A stretch of 64,000 nt of DNA from Saprospirales bacterium (GCA_016719895.1 JADJYG010000002.1:62001-126000); one strand, 5' to 3'. Shown: positions 1-9,528, counted from the first letter of the stretch. The notes: generated by a model not told the origin, from the sequence alone. Program-made: numbers and translations.

Positions 1-1263
1 TTTTTTTGAACGGTTTGCAACACACGGTCGAGGTTTCCGGTTTCCGGAAAATCGACCAGAAATGTGCGGAGGCCGGGAAGCGTTGGGTTTTGCTCCAAAT
101 CCCCCAAAGCCTTTTGCTCCAGGCGTGTCAGCGCGTCAGTTGCCGCAGCGCGGAATTTCGCATCCGTGAACTCATACAGGTAATCGCGGTAAGCGGCCGG
201 CGTATCTTCTAATTCGGCCTTGCGGTAGGCGGCCGGCTCGTAATACTTGCTGTCGGAATGTTTGTCCATAAAAGCCTGGTATTGTTCCGGCGTATCGGAT
301 AAATACCGGGCGGCCAGCCAGTCGCGCACATGGCCGGGGGTGAAGGCCCAGGCGGCGCCAATGCCGGCTACCAGGACGACCATTGCCATGGATGCGCGTT
401 GCAGGATATGGCCGGCTGCTTTGGCCGGCGCTGCGGCTTTCTTTTCCGGCACAGCCATAACCAGGCCGGCTGCGGCCGTTGCGGTGGATTGAAACGAAAG
501 GCCAAACCCGGCCGCCTTGAGGCTCACCTTGCCCCTCCTCCGATACCGGGCCTTCCGTAACGATCTGCACCCTTTCCTCCATCACCAGCTCCTTGGGGTG
601 GGGCTGGCCGTTGACCAACTCGATGATCGACACTTTCAGGACGAGCGGATGGACGCCTTCCAGCAAAGGGGTTACGTAAAACCACCATTCGGTATATCCT
701 TGTTCATCGATGATCTGAACCGGCTCGCTGATGGTATTGATGCGGAATACGCGGCCACCGCCGGGGTCGAGTAATTCCGCCTGCATGGTATCCGACACCT
801 TGTAGAGTTCTTTCAACTGTACGTGTTCATCGATCGTGATGTTTTCTACGATGGCATCTTCGCTTAGCGCGATGCGAACCACGCACTTGGTTTCTATATC
901 CTTCGGCATAGTGCCAGGAATACGATAGAGGATACTGCCCCGTTTGGGCGCTGCTTGCCCTTCGGGCCCGGCAGCGGCGCCGGCGCTGGCATCAAAGTCG
1001 GCCTCCTGCAAATCCTGGATCAGATCGAAAAAGTCCGCCCGGATTTTATCATATTCGCGCTGCAGGTCGTCGTTGGAAAGCGTATTGCGCAGGCGCGCCT
1101 TGTTGGCGTCGTTCAGGCGCCCGAGCAGTGCGAGGACAAGGGCCTGTTTTTCCGATGGAGGCGGAAGCATATTTTGCAAAGATTTGAGCGCTGCGGCGAT
1201 ATCCTCCACTAATTGCCCCTGCAATTCCTGTTTGATGATTTCAATTGGTTTGGAAAGTGGCAT
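1..1263 (-). CDS. Effector-associated-domain-like membrane protein, partial, apparent frameshift
   Basis: The first 90 or so residues form a helical, charged domain that resembles the effector-associated domains (EADs) of bacterial conflict and signalling proteins. It is followed by a beta-rich domain (about residues 110-235, with the motif TEWWFYVTPLLEG) of a type often seen behind such N-termini. From about residue 242 (near 505-540) the reading frame becomes arginine-rich nonsense. The next frame then gives sensible protein: an Ala/Lys linker, a hydrophobic segment (MAMVVLVAGIGAAWAF, near 360-410) and a helical tail with repeated Tyr/Ala spacing that runs off the window edge. I read this as one gene with a 1-nt frameshift; a C-rich run lies at 531-538. 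The alternative is a separate downstream gene starting at the ATG whose first base is 458. The EAD assignment is by resemblance only. The 3' end of the gene is missing. Confidence 0.6.
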
Positions 1264-1339
1264 GGTGCTTCGTTTAATTGGTACGCAACAGTATTGGCGG
1301 GTTCTCGGGAAAATTGGGCTTTAAAAATACACTGTTGGT

Positions 1340-2635
1340 TTATTTCTTGTCAAAATAATCTAAAACCAGGTAGCAAAAAGCCCGGACGCCCAGCGTCAGC
1401 CCACTTTCATCGATGAAAAAATCAGGTGTATGATGGCCGGCGGCTGTTGCCGGATCCTGCCCGATGGGCATTCCACCGAGCGTAAAATACAAAGAAGGGA
1501 CTTCTTGGGCAAAAAAACCGAAATCTTCCGCGCCGGTGCGGGGGTTTTGTTCCCTGGTGTGGTTGGCGCCGGCGGCCTCCTGCAAGCTGGGCAGCATGCG
1601 GGCCGTCAGGGCCGGGTCGTTGAACGTGATGGGCGTTTTGTTTTCAATGCGCACTTCGGCGCGGGCGCCGGCGCTTTCGGCTATGTGGACTGCGGTGCGG
1701 ATCAGCCGTTGATGGATCTGCCTGCGCATGGCCGTGTCCAGGGTGCGAATGGTGCCGGTCAGTTCGGCTTTTTCGGGTATGATGTTGGCGCGCACCCCGC
1801 TTTCAAATATTCCCACCGTGATGACGACCGGCTGCTCCGTCAGGTCTGTCTGGCGGCTTACAATCGTTTGTAAACCCAGGATGATTTGGGCGGACACTAC
1901 AATGGGGTCCACCCCGCTCCAGGGCGCCGCTCCGTGCGATTGCCGGCCGTGTACGGTAATATAAAACCAGTCGGATGCCGCCATAAAGCCGCCGGACCGG
2001 TATTTGATCGTACCGACCTCCGTTTGAGCGTCGATATGCAAGCCAAACAGCGCTTCTACTTTAGGTTGGTCCAGCACGCCTTCCTTCATCATGAGTTCAG
2101 CGCCGCCCTGCTCGCCGTCCGGTGGGCCTTCTTCGGCAGGTTGAAATATAAAAACCACGGTGCCGGCCAGTTCCTTCCGCATTCGGCTGAGCACTTCAGC
2201 CACCCCCAACAGGATGGCCACATGCGTATCGTGCCCACACGCGTGCATGACGCCAACTTCTTCGCCATTGTACAGGCCTTTAGCCGCGGACCGGAAGGGC
2301 AAGTCCACCCGTTCGGTGACGGGAAGGGCGTCCATATCTGCCCGCAATCCGATGACCGGTCCCGGTTTTCCACCTTTCAGGATACCGACCACGCCGGTAT
2401 GGGCTACGCCGGTGCGCACCTCGAGGCCAAATTCCTGCAACAAGGCGGCTACACGTTCGGCCGTCCGGAATTCCCGGTTGCTCAGCTCCGGGTATTGATG
2501 AAAATCGCGGCGCCAGGTAATGACTTTCTGCTCCATGGCATTGGCCAAAGCGTCGGCTTTTGATTTAAGCGCTGGCTGGCCAAGGAGCAGATGAACCGGG
2601 AGCAAGGCGAGCCACAGGAGCGATAATATCTTCAT
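1340..2635 (-). CDS. Secreted M20D-family amidohydrolase (IAA-amino acid/hippurate hydrolase-like)
   Basis: This is a zinc-dependent amidohydrolase of peptidase family M20D, 431 residues, normal family length. An N-terminal signal peptide (about residues 1-19, ending LLLG) places it in the periplasm or beyond. Family motifs are present: WRRDFHQYPELS (41-52), LRADMDALP (98-106), HACGHDTH (131-138, metal ligands) and QPAEEG (165-170, with the catalytic glutamate pair). The dimerisation domain and a C-terminal HHTPDFF motif follow. The family hydrolyses N-acyl amino acids such as hippurate or auxin conjugates; the true substrate cannot be read from sequence. It is transcribed away from the palindromic element at 2663-2825. 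Confidence 0.9.
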   Translation of the reverse strand: MKILSLLWLALLPVHLLLGQPALKSKADALANAMEQKVITWRRDFHQYPELSNREFRTAERVAALLQEFGLEVRTGVAHTGVVGILKGGKPGPVIGLRADMDALPVTERVDLPFRSAAKGLYNGEEVGVMHACGHDTHVAILLGVAEVLSRMRKELAGTVVFIFQPAEEGPPDGEQGGAELMMKEGVLDQPKVEALFGLHIDAQTEVGTIKYRSGGFMAASDWFYITVHGRQSHGAAPWSGVDPIVVSAQIILGLQTIVSRQTDLTEQPVVITVGIFESGVRANIIPEKAELTGTIRTLDTAMRRQIHQRLIRTAVHIAESAGARAEVRIENKTPITFNDPALTARMLPSLQEAAGANHTREQNPRTGAEDFGFFAQEVPSLYFTLGGMPIGQDPATAAGHHTPDFFIDESGLTLGVRAFCYLVLDYFDKK

Positions 2636-2662
2636 ATATGCCGTTTTTCGGCGGAAAGATAG

Positions 2663-2825
2663 TAGACTTGTTGCGGTGGGAGGCCACCCGGCCAGAAATT
2701 GATCTTTTTGGCTGGTTGAGGCTCATTTTTTCGTCCGTAGCGCTGCTACGAACTCAAAAATGAGCCTCAACCAGCCCAAAAATCTCTAATTTCATGGCTC
2801 GGGCGCTCCCACCGCAACAAGTCTA
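2663..2825. repeat. Nested palindromic element
   Basis: The outer arms 2663-2682 and 2806-2825 are a perfect 20-bp inverted repeat. Inner arms 2705-2730 and 2756-2782 match over about 25 bp with one extra base on the right. The centre holds a further small stem (CGTAGC-GCT-GCTACG). It fills the gap between the membrane protein gene (2838-3317) and the M20 gene. It could fold as a long cruciform or RNA hairpin. No coding potential is visible. Confidence 0.85.
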
Positions 2826-2837
2826 GTAAACAAGTGA

Positions 2838-3317
2838 TTAAACCATTGTCAGCAGGTCCTCCCGTTCTACGCCCAAATTATGTCCGCGCCGGATGTAATC
2901 TCGTAACCTGACGCTATAAGTAATCGATTGGATGAGGTAGTAAACGATAATTGCCTTGACTAAAATTCCCTTCGCAATATTGGACGGTTCAATGATGCCA
3001 TATAAAATATTCATGCCCAGGTAGGTAACCAGCGCGACAATAAAAGACACCAGCGGATTTTTAGCCAGATAATAAATACAGAACAGGTAAATGCCGATCA
3101 CCACCGCAGCTTCTAAAAACACAAACAGCCATTCAATTTCGGACGTCAGGCCCAATACGGTACCCAGAACAGTAAAGCCAATCATGACATACAGGGCAAT
3201 TCTGCCCTGCCTGATTTTTTCCATACAAATCCGGAGGTCCACTAAAAGGAGGTTCAGCTCCGATTGTTCGGCTTCGGTGCGTTCGCGTTGAAAATCTTGA
3301 TCCAGGATGTTTTCCAT
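2838..3317 (-). CDS. Small integral membrane protein, unknown function
   Basis: This 159-residue protein has a polar N-terminus (about 40 residues, Glu/Arg-rich) followed by about four hydrophobic helices (for example IALYVMIGFTVLGTVLGL, WLFVFLEAAVVIGIYLF and SFIVALVTYLGMNILYG). It ends in a short charged tail. No family motif is recognised. Its start lies 6 nt from the end of the acyltransferase gene on the same strand, so the two are probably co-transcribed. Confidence 0.7.
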   Translation of the reverse strand: MENILDQDFQRERTEAEQSELNLLLVDLRICMEKIRQGRIALYVMIGFTVLGTVLGLTSEIEWLFVFLEAAVVIGIYLFCIYYLAKNPLVSFIVALVTYLGMNILYGIIEPSNIAKGILVKAIIVYYLIQSITYSVRLRDYIRRGHNLGVEREDLLTMV

Positions 3318-3323
3318 TGGGCC

Positions 3324-4367
3324 TTACTGGATAAAAGGTTTAGATTTTTCGCGAATATACCGCATGGCCGGTTGTTCGACAAACCGGTTTACCCAATGCG
3401 CTAATAGGCATACCGCACCGATTGCCAGGATTGCGGAAGGCCAGAAATTCCAATGGAATATATCCGTCATTGCCGGTATGATAATATAAACGCCGATAAC
3501 CTGGTGCAACAGGTACAAGGTGTAGGAAATTTTACCCAACCAGGTCGTTACAGGATGGACAATAAATGCCAGGCGGTCGTATAAAAACAGAAAAAATAGC
3601 GCGTAAATGCCGAAAAGAACCACTACATACTCTGTCGTTCCCAGGTAAAACCGGTTCCGGTAGCAGTGCTGGAAGATCAGGCATTGCACCGTGAACGTCA
3701 GGATAAAAACCCCTGTCCGCAGGGCCGTTCTTTTTTCAAACTTCATCTTGTACAAGATTATGCCGCCGAAAAATAACGGAAAATAATTGACCAGGGGAAC
3801 GAGCATCTGGAATTCCCGGAACAGCCAATGACCGGCAAGGGGATTGATCGCGTACAGCGAAACCGGAACCAGGCATACCATTCCAAAGGTCTCCAGTTTG
3901 TTGATTTGCCGGAAAGCGAGTACCAAGAGCACGAAAATGTAAAAAACCAATTCAACGATCAGGGTCCAGTACGACCCATCCACATCCGGTACCTTAAAAT
4001 AGTGTTGAAACATCGTGAGGTTGACCACGTAGGCTGCCGGCAAATGCTCCGTCAGGTGCGGGTTGCGCATCGAAGATAGATCTGCTTGAACTGCTCCGTA
4101 AAGGAACAGGGCGGTAATGGAAACGCAGGTCCAATAGGCCGGGTAGAGCCGGGAGAACCGGCTCACCAGAAACGCCTTCCAGTTTTTGGATTTCTGGATG
4201 GTCATAAAAATGACAAATCCGCTGATGACAAAAAACATATCCACACCCATGCAGCCGATGTTGAAGTGGAAGCCGGCCTGTTTATTTTCCAGTGTGTAAT
4301 GAAAAAAAACAACGGCCAATGCGGCGAATCCGCGCAGGGCATCCAGCTCCTCAATGCGTTGTTTCAT
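3324..4367 (-). CDS. Acyltransferase family 3 (OafA/YrhL-like) membrane protein
   Basis: This 347-residue polytopic protein has the acyltransferase-3 signature. RIEELDALRGFAALAVVFFH near the start holds the conserved Arg-Gly and His, followed by GVDMFFVISGFVIF and RFSRLYPAYW. About ten hydrophobic helices follow. Family members transfer acetyl or other acyl groups to cell-surface sugars such as O-antigen, exopolysaccharide or peptidoglycan. No glycan gene cluster is nearby, so the acceptor is unknown. The downstream 159-residue membrane protein is 6 nt away and may act with it. Confidence 0.88.
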   Translation of the reverse strand: MKQRIEELDALRGFAALAVVFFHYTLENKQAGFHFNIGCMGVDMFFVISGFVIFMTIQKSKNWKAFLVSRFSRLYPAYWTCVSITALFLYGAVQADLSSMRNPHLTEHLPAAYVVNLTMFQHYFKVPDVDGSYWTLIVELVFYIFVLLVLAFRQINKLETFGMVCLVPVSLYAINPLAGHWLFREFQMLVPLVNYFPLFFGGIILYKMKFEKRTALRTGVFILTFTVQCLIFQHCYRNRFYLGTTEYVVVLFGIYALFFLFLYDRLAFIVHPVTTWLGKISYTLYLLHQVIGVYIIIPAMTDIFHWNFWPSAILAIGAVCLLAHWVNRFVEQPAMRYIREKSKPFIQ

Positions 4368-4479
4368 CGTTCATGTACAGTATTAAAAAAACGTAAATAC
4401 CTGCCGCAAAATCTTCTATGGCAAGTAATCCGGACATGAAAGATGCGTGGAGAGGGATAAAGAGTATACACCAACAAAT

Positions 4480-5658
4480 TTAATGCCCAGTCTGCACCAC
4501 GATCCGTTCGGTGTGCCGGAAACCGCTGGAGGATACCGCCCGAATCAGGTATGCGCCAGCCGGAAGTTGGACCTCCTGCAAAGAAATTGTTATGTGCGCA
4601 TCAGGCGCCGCCGCCAGCCGGCGCTGAAAAACCCCTTGCCCCTTTGCGTTCAGGATGTCCAGCAGGATATCCTCTTCCTGCATACCGGCGCTGAAATACA
4701 GGTTCAGGATGTCAGAAGCCGGGTTGGGGAATATCTGCAGGGCCCCGTCCGGTTCGAAGCGCAGGCTTCGGATCGGGGAATACTCGAAGGACCCGTCCAG
4801 ATCGCGCATTTTCAGCCGGTAATACACCTGGTCCGGCGGTGCGTTTTCATCGAAAAACGTATAAACAGCGCCGACGCCATCCACGCCGGCTGCTTTCATC
4901 TCCCCGATTTGGCTCCACAACTGCTGGCCGTATTGCCGCTCGATCGCAAACGCATCAAAGTCGACTTCAGAGGCCGTTCGCCAGTCCAGGCGGGCGGTGT
5001 TTTCCCCGTATTTACTTGCCTGAAATTCGACCAGTTCCACGGGTGTCGTGCCGTTGAGCGGCAAGATGTGGTTATTGCCCCAGGTGGTTGAAGGGCAATT
5101 GACCGGCGAACAGATGATAGCGCCGGGGCCGTAAAATTTATTCGTACCGGTCAGGTTGCTCCGGTCCACCCCGGCCTCGTCGGTCAATGCCAGATAGTGC
5201 GGACTATAAAAGGGTTCGTTGTGACACAATTCAAGCGCAAACCCAGCAGGCGCACTGGCGAGGGTGATGGTGCACACCACGTATTCCTGGCCCTGGTTGT
5301 AGGTTTGGGGCGTGGTGGCGGTAAAGGAAATACCAAGCCAGTAATTATTATAGTCGTCTTCCGCGCCCTGCACGTTCATGCCATTATACGGGATGGAGAC
5401 GCCGGGGAAATGCGTGGTATTGACGGAAATCGTAGCGTTCTGAAAGGTCGAATGTGCATCCGGGGCGCTCGTCGGGTTGCGGAAAAAAAATTCGATATCG
5501 GACCATCCGCAGGTGATCGCGCCGTTGATGGCTGTTATTTTGAACAGGATGCTGTTGCCTGCAACAGATGCCGTCGCCCGGAAATACGGTTGAGCCGTAC
5601 TATTTATCGCCGCAAACAGGCAACACACAAAGAAAAAAAGGCGGAAGACCGTGTGCAT
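4480..5658 (-). CDS. T9SS type A sorting-domain protein, possibly cohesin-like
   Basis: This 392-residue secreted protein starts with a signal peptide (VFRLFFFVCCLFAAINSTAQ). Residues of about 25-185 are a beta-sandwich-like region of alternating strands that loosely resembles a cohesin domain (inference only). A fibronectin-like linker follows (YGENTARLDWRTASEVDFDA, a phrase typical of T9SS proteins). The C-terminal sorting domain begins at LQIFPNPASDILNLYF and ends LPAGAYLIRAVSSSG, so export by the type IX system and attachment or release at the surface are expected. It lies 6 nt downstream of the dockerin-like protein gene, in an apparent three-gene transcription unit (8780 to 4480). Confidence 0.85.
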   Translation of the reverse strand: MHTVFRLFFFVCCLFAAINSTAQPYFRATASVAGNSILFKITAINGAITCGWSDIEFFFRNPTSAPDAHSTFQNATISVNTTHFPGVSIPYNGMNVQGAEDDYNNYWLGISFTATTPQTYNQGQEYVVCTITLASAPAGFALELCHNEPFYSPHYLALTDEAGVDRSNLTGTNKFYGPGAIICSPVNCPSTTWGNNHILPLNGTTPVELVEFQASKYGENTARLDWRTASEVDFDAFAIERQYGQQLWSQIGEMKAAGVDGVGAVYTFFDENAPPDQVYYRLKMRDLDGSFEYSPIRSLRFEPDGALQIFPNPASDILNLYFSAGMQEEDILLDILNAKGQGVFQRRLAAAPDAHITISLQEVQLPAGAYLIRAVSSSGFRHTERIVVQTGH

Positions 5659-5664
5659 GGCAGT

Positions 5665-7407
5665 TTATTGTTGTTCTGTAATGATATTGGTAGGTGTACC
5701 AAGGATATTTAGTAGTTTGCTGTAATCGTTGATGGAAGCGGGGCCGGTGACCCGCACCACGCCGTCCATATTCACGTCTGAATTCGAGTACACGTTTAGC
5801 AGGACGTTAGATGGGAAGCCAAGGGTGTTGAGGATCACCGTATAGTCGTTGATCGAGGCCGGCCCGGTGGCCCGTGTGGTGTTGTTCACACTGGTATTGC
5901 CACCCCAAAGGGCAAAAATAGCGGGCGTGGTTTGTACTTGTTTCATGGGATTCGTGCCGTGGGCCTGCGCCATGGCGGTGGTGAAATCATACGAAGTGGC
6001 CGTGGTTTCATTTAGCGCAATACCCGGGCCGTTTGGCGAACGCACGCTGAGGTGGTTGCGGTGGCCGATGCCGAGAATATAGTTTCCGGCGTTGGCCGCC
6101 ATACGCACGGAGGAGATGCCGTCGAGATCAACGATATCGCCGTCTTTTTGCAACAAGGCCACCGAGGTTTGAATAACGGCGGCCGGGTTGGCGGGGTTTT
6201 TCAGCCACAGAAAGACCCAGTCCACGACAGCGTCGTCGCCTGTCACCGTCAACACGGAGGAATTTATCGTATAGCCGCCCGGCGGTTGCCAGCCGCTGTG
6301 CGTGAACTTGCCTGCGCCGTAGGTGGCGGGTGCCGTAAGCGGAAAGGCCGCCAGGGCGCGCAACTGGTCGTTCATTTTCATCGTGGCAGTATTGAACGGC
6401 CCTTGCAAAACGACCCGGGGAGCGATCTTCACCCGGTTTAAAAAAGCCTCGTCCATAACGGCAAGCAGGCCGGGGCTCAGTCCGCTGCGGGTACGGGAAT
6501 AGGGATCCGAACCGGTTGCAGTACCCATATTGGCCGGCGGCAAATCCCAATCGGCGCCGGCATTGTAGCGCGCGATGCCACAGTCCGTCCGCACAAAGCC
6601 GCTCAATTCATCCGAGACCGGCCAGCCAGCCGTTGCGTTCAGGTTGGCGCCGCCGGCAGTAGCCTCCGTTACATCCCAGGCAGCATTCACAGCATCGGCA
6701 GCCAGGGGCATGCCGCTATAGCCATTGTCAAAGGGCTGCGGCAGGCAGCGAACGCCGGTATCGTCGGGGCTTCCGGTTTCTTCCAGAGTCAGCGGATTGT
6801 AGGTGCTGGCGTCAGCGCCCACCGGAAATAAAAACGGGCTGGCACCAAGCGCCTGGCGAACCAGCCGGCCGGTCCCGTTGGTCATAAAATAAGCATCGGC
6901 ATCATAGCCCGAAATGGAAGCTGCGGCGCCTGCAGTAAAATCAAATCCACCGCAAATAATTCTGTTGTTATTGGCCTGAAACTGAATGGCGCCGTTAGCC
7001 GTAACGGCCGACAACAGCGTGAGGTCGTTTGTATTTTTATTGAGATGGAGGTTAAAAAAAGCCGCCCCCCCGGCTGCTACGGTACTTGCGCCGCTGCCGT
7101 TGAACAATACCGTCGAACTGCCGGCCGTAAATGCGCCGGCATTAGTCCAGTTTCCGCCGAGCGTCCACTGGCCGTTGCCGGTGAGCGTGGCGCCGGAGGC
7201 ATTGGTGATGTTGGCGCTAGTGCTCAGCGTGCCCTGGTTGGTAATGGCGCCGCCACTGTTGTTTTGCACGCTCAGGCCGGTCGATACGATATGGCTCCCG
7301 CTGGTGATAATCACGTGGCCGGTATTCGTCAACTGAGCCATTAGCGGATGGGCACACCATGTCCATCCGGCAATCAGCAAAAACAATAAAATTCGTCGCA
7401 TGCACAT
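5665..7407 (-). CDS. Secreted repeat protein with C-terminal dockerin-like pair
   Basis: This 580-residue protein has a signal peptide ending near CAHPLMAQ. An N-terminal stretch of short Asn/Thr/Gly repeats (ITNQGTL, ITNASGATLTGNGQWTLGG, WTNAGAF) resembles beta-helical or filamentous surface proteins. A middle region of unknown fold follows. The C-terminus holds two copies of RxTGPASINDYxxxLNxLGxP. The second is preceded by SDVNMDGVV, a canonical dockerin-type calcium loop; in the first the loop is degenerate. No T9SS sorting domain is seen, so it could be held at the surface through a partner. It lies between two other secreted-protein genes with short spacing (6 and 32 nt). Confidence 0.8.
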   Translation of the reverse strand: MCMRRILLFLLIAGWTWCAHPLMAQLTNTGHVIITSGSHIVSTGLSVQNNSGGAITNQGTLSTSANITNASGATLTGNGQWTLGGNWTNAGAFTAGSSTVLFNGSGASTVAAGGAAFFNLHLNKNTNDLTLLSAVTANGAIQFQANNNRIICGGFDFTAGAAASISGYDADAYFMTNGTGRLVRQALGASPFLFPVGADASTYNPLTLEETGSPDDTGVRCLPQPFDNGYSGMPLAADAVNAAWDVTEATAGGANLNATAGWPVSDELSGFVRTDCGIARYNAGADWDLPPANMGTATGSDPYSRTRSGLSPGLLAVMDEAFLNRVKIAPRVVLQGPFNTATMKMNDQLRALAAFPLTAPATYGAGKFTHSGWQPPGGYTINSSVLTVTGDDAVVDWVFLWLKNPANPAAVIQTSVALLQKDGDIVDLDGISSVRMAANAGNYILGIGHRNHLSVRSPNGPGIALNETTATSYDFTTAMAQAHGTNPMKQVQTTPAIFALWGGNTSVNNTTRATGPASINDYTVILNTLGFPSNVLLNVYSNSDVNMDGVVRVTGPASINDYSKLLNILGTPTNIITEQQ

Positions 7408-7439
7408 GCAGTTTAACCACGTTGAACGGAATATTCGAA

Positions 7440-8780
7440 TCAGGGTGCAATAGCGGCGCCCATAAAGCGGTACGCCAAAACCGAGCGCGCTGAATTACCC
7501 GACAGTTTTTCCAGGTGCGTGGAGGGCCCTACCGATACGGCAGCCGGCAGGTTGGTCGTGATCCGGCCGACCACCACCCCGTTGATATAATACGTGGCTT
7601 CGGTATTGCTCTTGTTGAGCGTCACCAGCAATTCGTATTCCGTATTTACGGCAAAAGGTATTCCAGTATCTAAAGCCGTGTCTGTCCCGGTGTTGCTTCT
7701 GGAATAACATTGCCAGTTTCCGCTGTTTACGGAATGCCAGTAGCGCAGTCCCAGGGAGTTGTTCTGGTTCCAGAACCCACTGCTGGGAAGGTCGGCAATG
7801 CGAAGGAAGAAATAGTAATTATTGGTTTCGTCGCCCAGTTGGGCGGGGCTTTTGAAGTGCATTTTCGCCACGATATGGGCGCTGCCCACCTGGGCCATAT
7901 CTTCCGAGCTTCTGGGATAAAACAAGCCGAGTCCGCCGGCGGTGGCCGAGCCGGTATTGAAGTTCCAGGAGGTGAACGGCGAGGTAGCGGAAGGGTCCGT
8001 GGCGGTTTGTTGCAGACTGCCAAAAACGTCGATATGAATGTCATCTGAAGCGCCTTCGGGTATCTTGCCCGCCGATTTGTCGTAATGTACCGAACGTTTG
8101 CTGTGCATGTAATTCGGGCAAGGCGGCGTCAAAGGCCTCCACCGGGAGATGACGCCGTCGTAAAGCACACGGCAGGAAGTGCCGGGCGGAATAACCACCT
8201 CCTCAAAATAGGAAATACGGTTCGCTGCTGTGCTGCCGGAGTGTTCCGGTGCGAGGTACACGGGATAGTTCCCGACGTTGACGATCGTTTTTTCCTCGCC
8301 GTTTGTTTCTGCATTGAATCCGCTGATCATCTGAAAACCAATGTCGCCGGAAATACGCACGACGGTGGCATTGCCAAAACCCGCAGGGTTGTAGTTGTGC
8401 GCGCTGGCGGTGAGCTGGGGCGGCGTGATCACATTGGGGCCAGCGGCAATTGAAGCGCTGATCAGTTGTTCCCATGCCGTGCCATTATAAAACCAGAAAG
8501 TATTCGTATCCGAATCAAACGCCAGCAACCCCGTGGCCGGAGTGGTAATGGCCGTGCGTTCGGCGGTACTCATGCGCGGAATCAGCACCCCTCGCAGGGT
8601 GGATTTGACGTCGAGCATGGCGCTCGGGTCCGCCGAACTGCCATCGGTGTTTACGGCCACCTGTGCCCAGGCCCTTGGAAAGGGCCCGGAAAACAACCAT
8701 ACTCCCGTGAACAAAAGGAAGGCACTACAACGGCGGGCAATGGAATACGTCGTCATTACTGGAGGAATAATTAAGTACAT
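7440..8780 (-). CDS. Secreted protein with tail-fibre-like N-terminal module
   Basis: This 446-residue protein has an N-terminal hydrophobic signal (likely start at MTTYSIARR, ending RAWAQ). Then comes a module common in Bacteroidota surface proteins, with the phrases SAMLDVKSTLRGVLIPRMST, AITTPATGLLAFDSDTN and FWFYNGTAWEQL. The C-terminal half looks like a jelly-roll or lectin-like beta fold (FYLRIAD-type strands, ATYYINGVVVGRI). No sorting domain is seen at the end. It is the first gene of the 8780-4480 unit. A function in adhesion or binding is plausible but unproven. Confidence 0.75.
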   Translation of the reverse strand: MYLIIPPVMTTYSIARRCSAFLLFTGVWLFSGPFPRAWAQVAVNTDGSSADPSAMLDVKSTLRGVLIPRMSTAERTAITTPATGLLAFDSDTNTFWFYNGTAWEQLISASIAAGPNVITPPQLTASAHNYNPAGFGNATVVRISGDIGFQMISGFNAETNGEEKTIVNVGNYPVYLAPEHSGSTAANRISYFEEVVIPPGTSCRVLYDGVISRWRPLTPPCPNYMHSKRSVHYDKSAGKIPEGASDDIHIDVFGSLQQTATDPSATSPFTSWNFNTGSATAGGLGLFYPRSSEDMAQVGSAHIVAKMHFKSPAQLGDETNNYYFFLRIADLPSSGFWNQNNSLGLRYWHSVNSGNWQCYSRSNTGTDTALDTGIPFAVNTEYELLVTLNKSNTEATYYINGVVVGRITTNLPAAVSVGPSTHLEKLSGNSARSVLAYRFMGAAIAP

Positions 8781-8994
8781 TGAAAGGGGTAATAAAAGCC
8801 ACCTGAAAAGCAGGGAGTTGGAGGCCCTGAACAGGGATGCCCGCTAAAACAGGCCGCGCAAAGGTAACCCACAGCGGAGAGGCAACCAACAGCAACGGGG
8901 TAAAAATCGTTTTCCCCAGCACAAAGCCGGGGCATACTGCAGGGCAAAACGGGCCGGTCCAGCGTTATACTCCCGGCCGGAAAGACCTTGCCGG

Positions 8995-9040
8995 CCGGCG
9001 CCCGGCGGATGCGCCCTACGGCACATCCGCCGGGCGCCGG
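8995..9040. terminator. GC-rich hairpin overlapping the end of the GNAT gene
   Basis: A perfect 17-bp stem (8995-9011 with 9024-9040, loop 9012-9023) spans the stop codon of the acetyltransferase gene (9016-9018). No T-run follows directly, so termination is inferred from position and stem strength. The rest of 8781-8994 holds no gene I can see. Confidence 0.5.
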
Positions 9041-9528
9041 GTAGCATACACCAGTTCGTCCAGGTATTCCCCGTTTTTAAAAAGCGTCTTTTCGAAACGC
9101 GCTTCCAGCACAAAGCCGGCTTTTTCCAGCGCCCGTTGCGACCCAATATTGGCGCCGAACGGCCGGGCAAAAATCCGCTGGATATCGAAGTGTTTAAAAC
9201 CATATTCCACCATTTGAGCAATCGCCCGGGTAATAATACCCTGCCCCCAATAGGGTTGGGCCAACCAATATCCCAACTCCGCGTTCTTGCGGTAAATGTC
9301 TGCCTGGGCGTGCAACCCGATGCCTCCGGCAGCTGCGCCGTTTACTTCGATGGCCAGAATGCTGGCGGGAGTCGCGCTGCTGGCGTGTTCAATAAAGGAT
9401 TTGCCTTTTTCTACCGTGTAGGGGTGCGGAAACTGGTCGGTCAGATTTTTGGCAATTTCAAAATTGTTGGCGAATTTCACCAGGCTGTCGAGGTCATGGA
9501 TCGACCAGGGTCTTAAGATAAATTCCAT
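9016..9528 (-). CDS. GNAT family N-acetyltransferase (RimJ/RimL-like)
   Basis: This 170-residue protein is of normal length for the RimJ/RimL branch. It opens with LRPWSIHDLDSLVKFANN. It contains AELGYWLAQPYWGQGIITRA, the acetyl-CoA-binding motif A, and ends with NIGSQRALEKAGFVLEARF (the NxxSxRxxEKxGF motif). It likely acetylates an N-terminal amine of a protein or a small molecule; the substrate is not readable. The end of the gene lies inside a strong hairpin. Confidence 0.92.
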   Translation of the reverse strand: MEFILRPWSIHDLDSLVKFANNFEIAKNLTDQFPHPYTVEKGKSFIEHASSATPASILAIEVNGAAAGGIGLHAQADIYRKNAELGYWLAQPYWGQGIITRAIAQMVEYGFKHFDIQRIFARPFGANIGSQRALEKAGFVLEARFEKTLFKNGEYLDELVYATRRPADVP

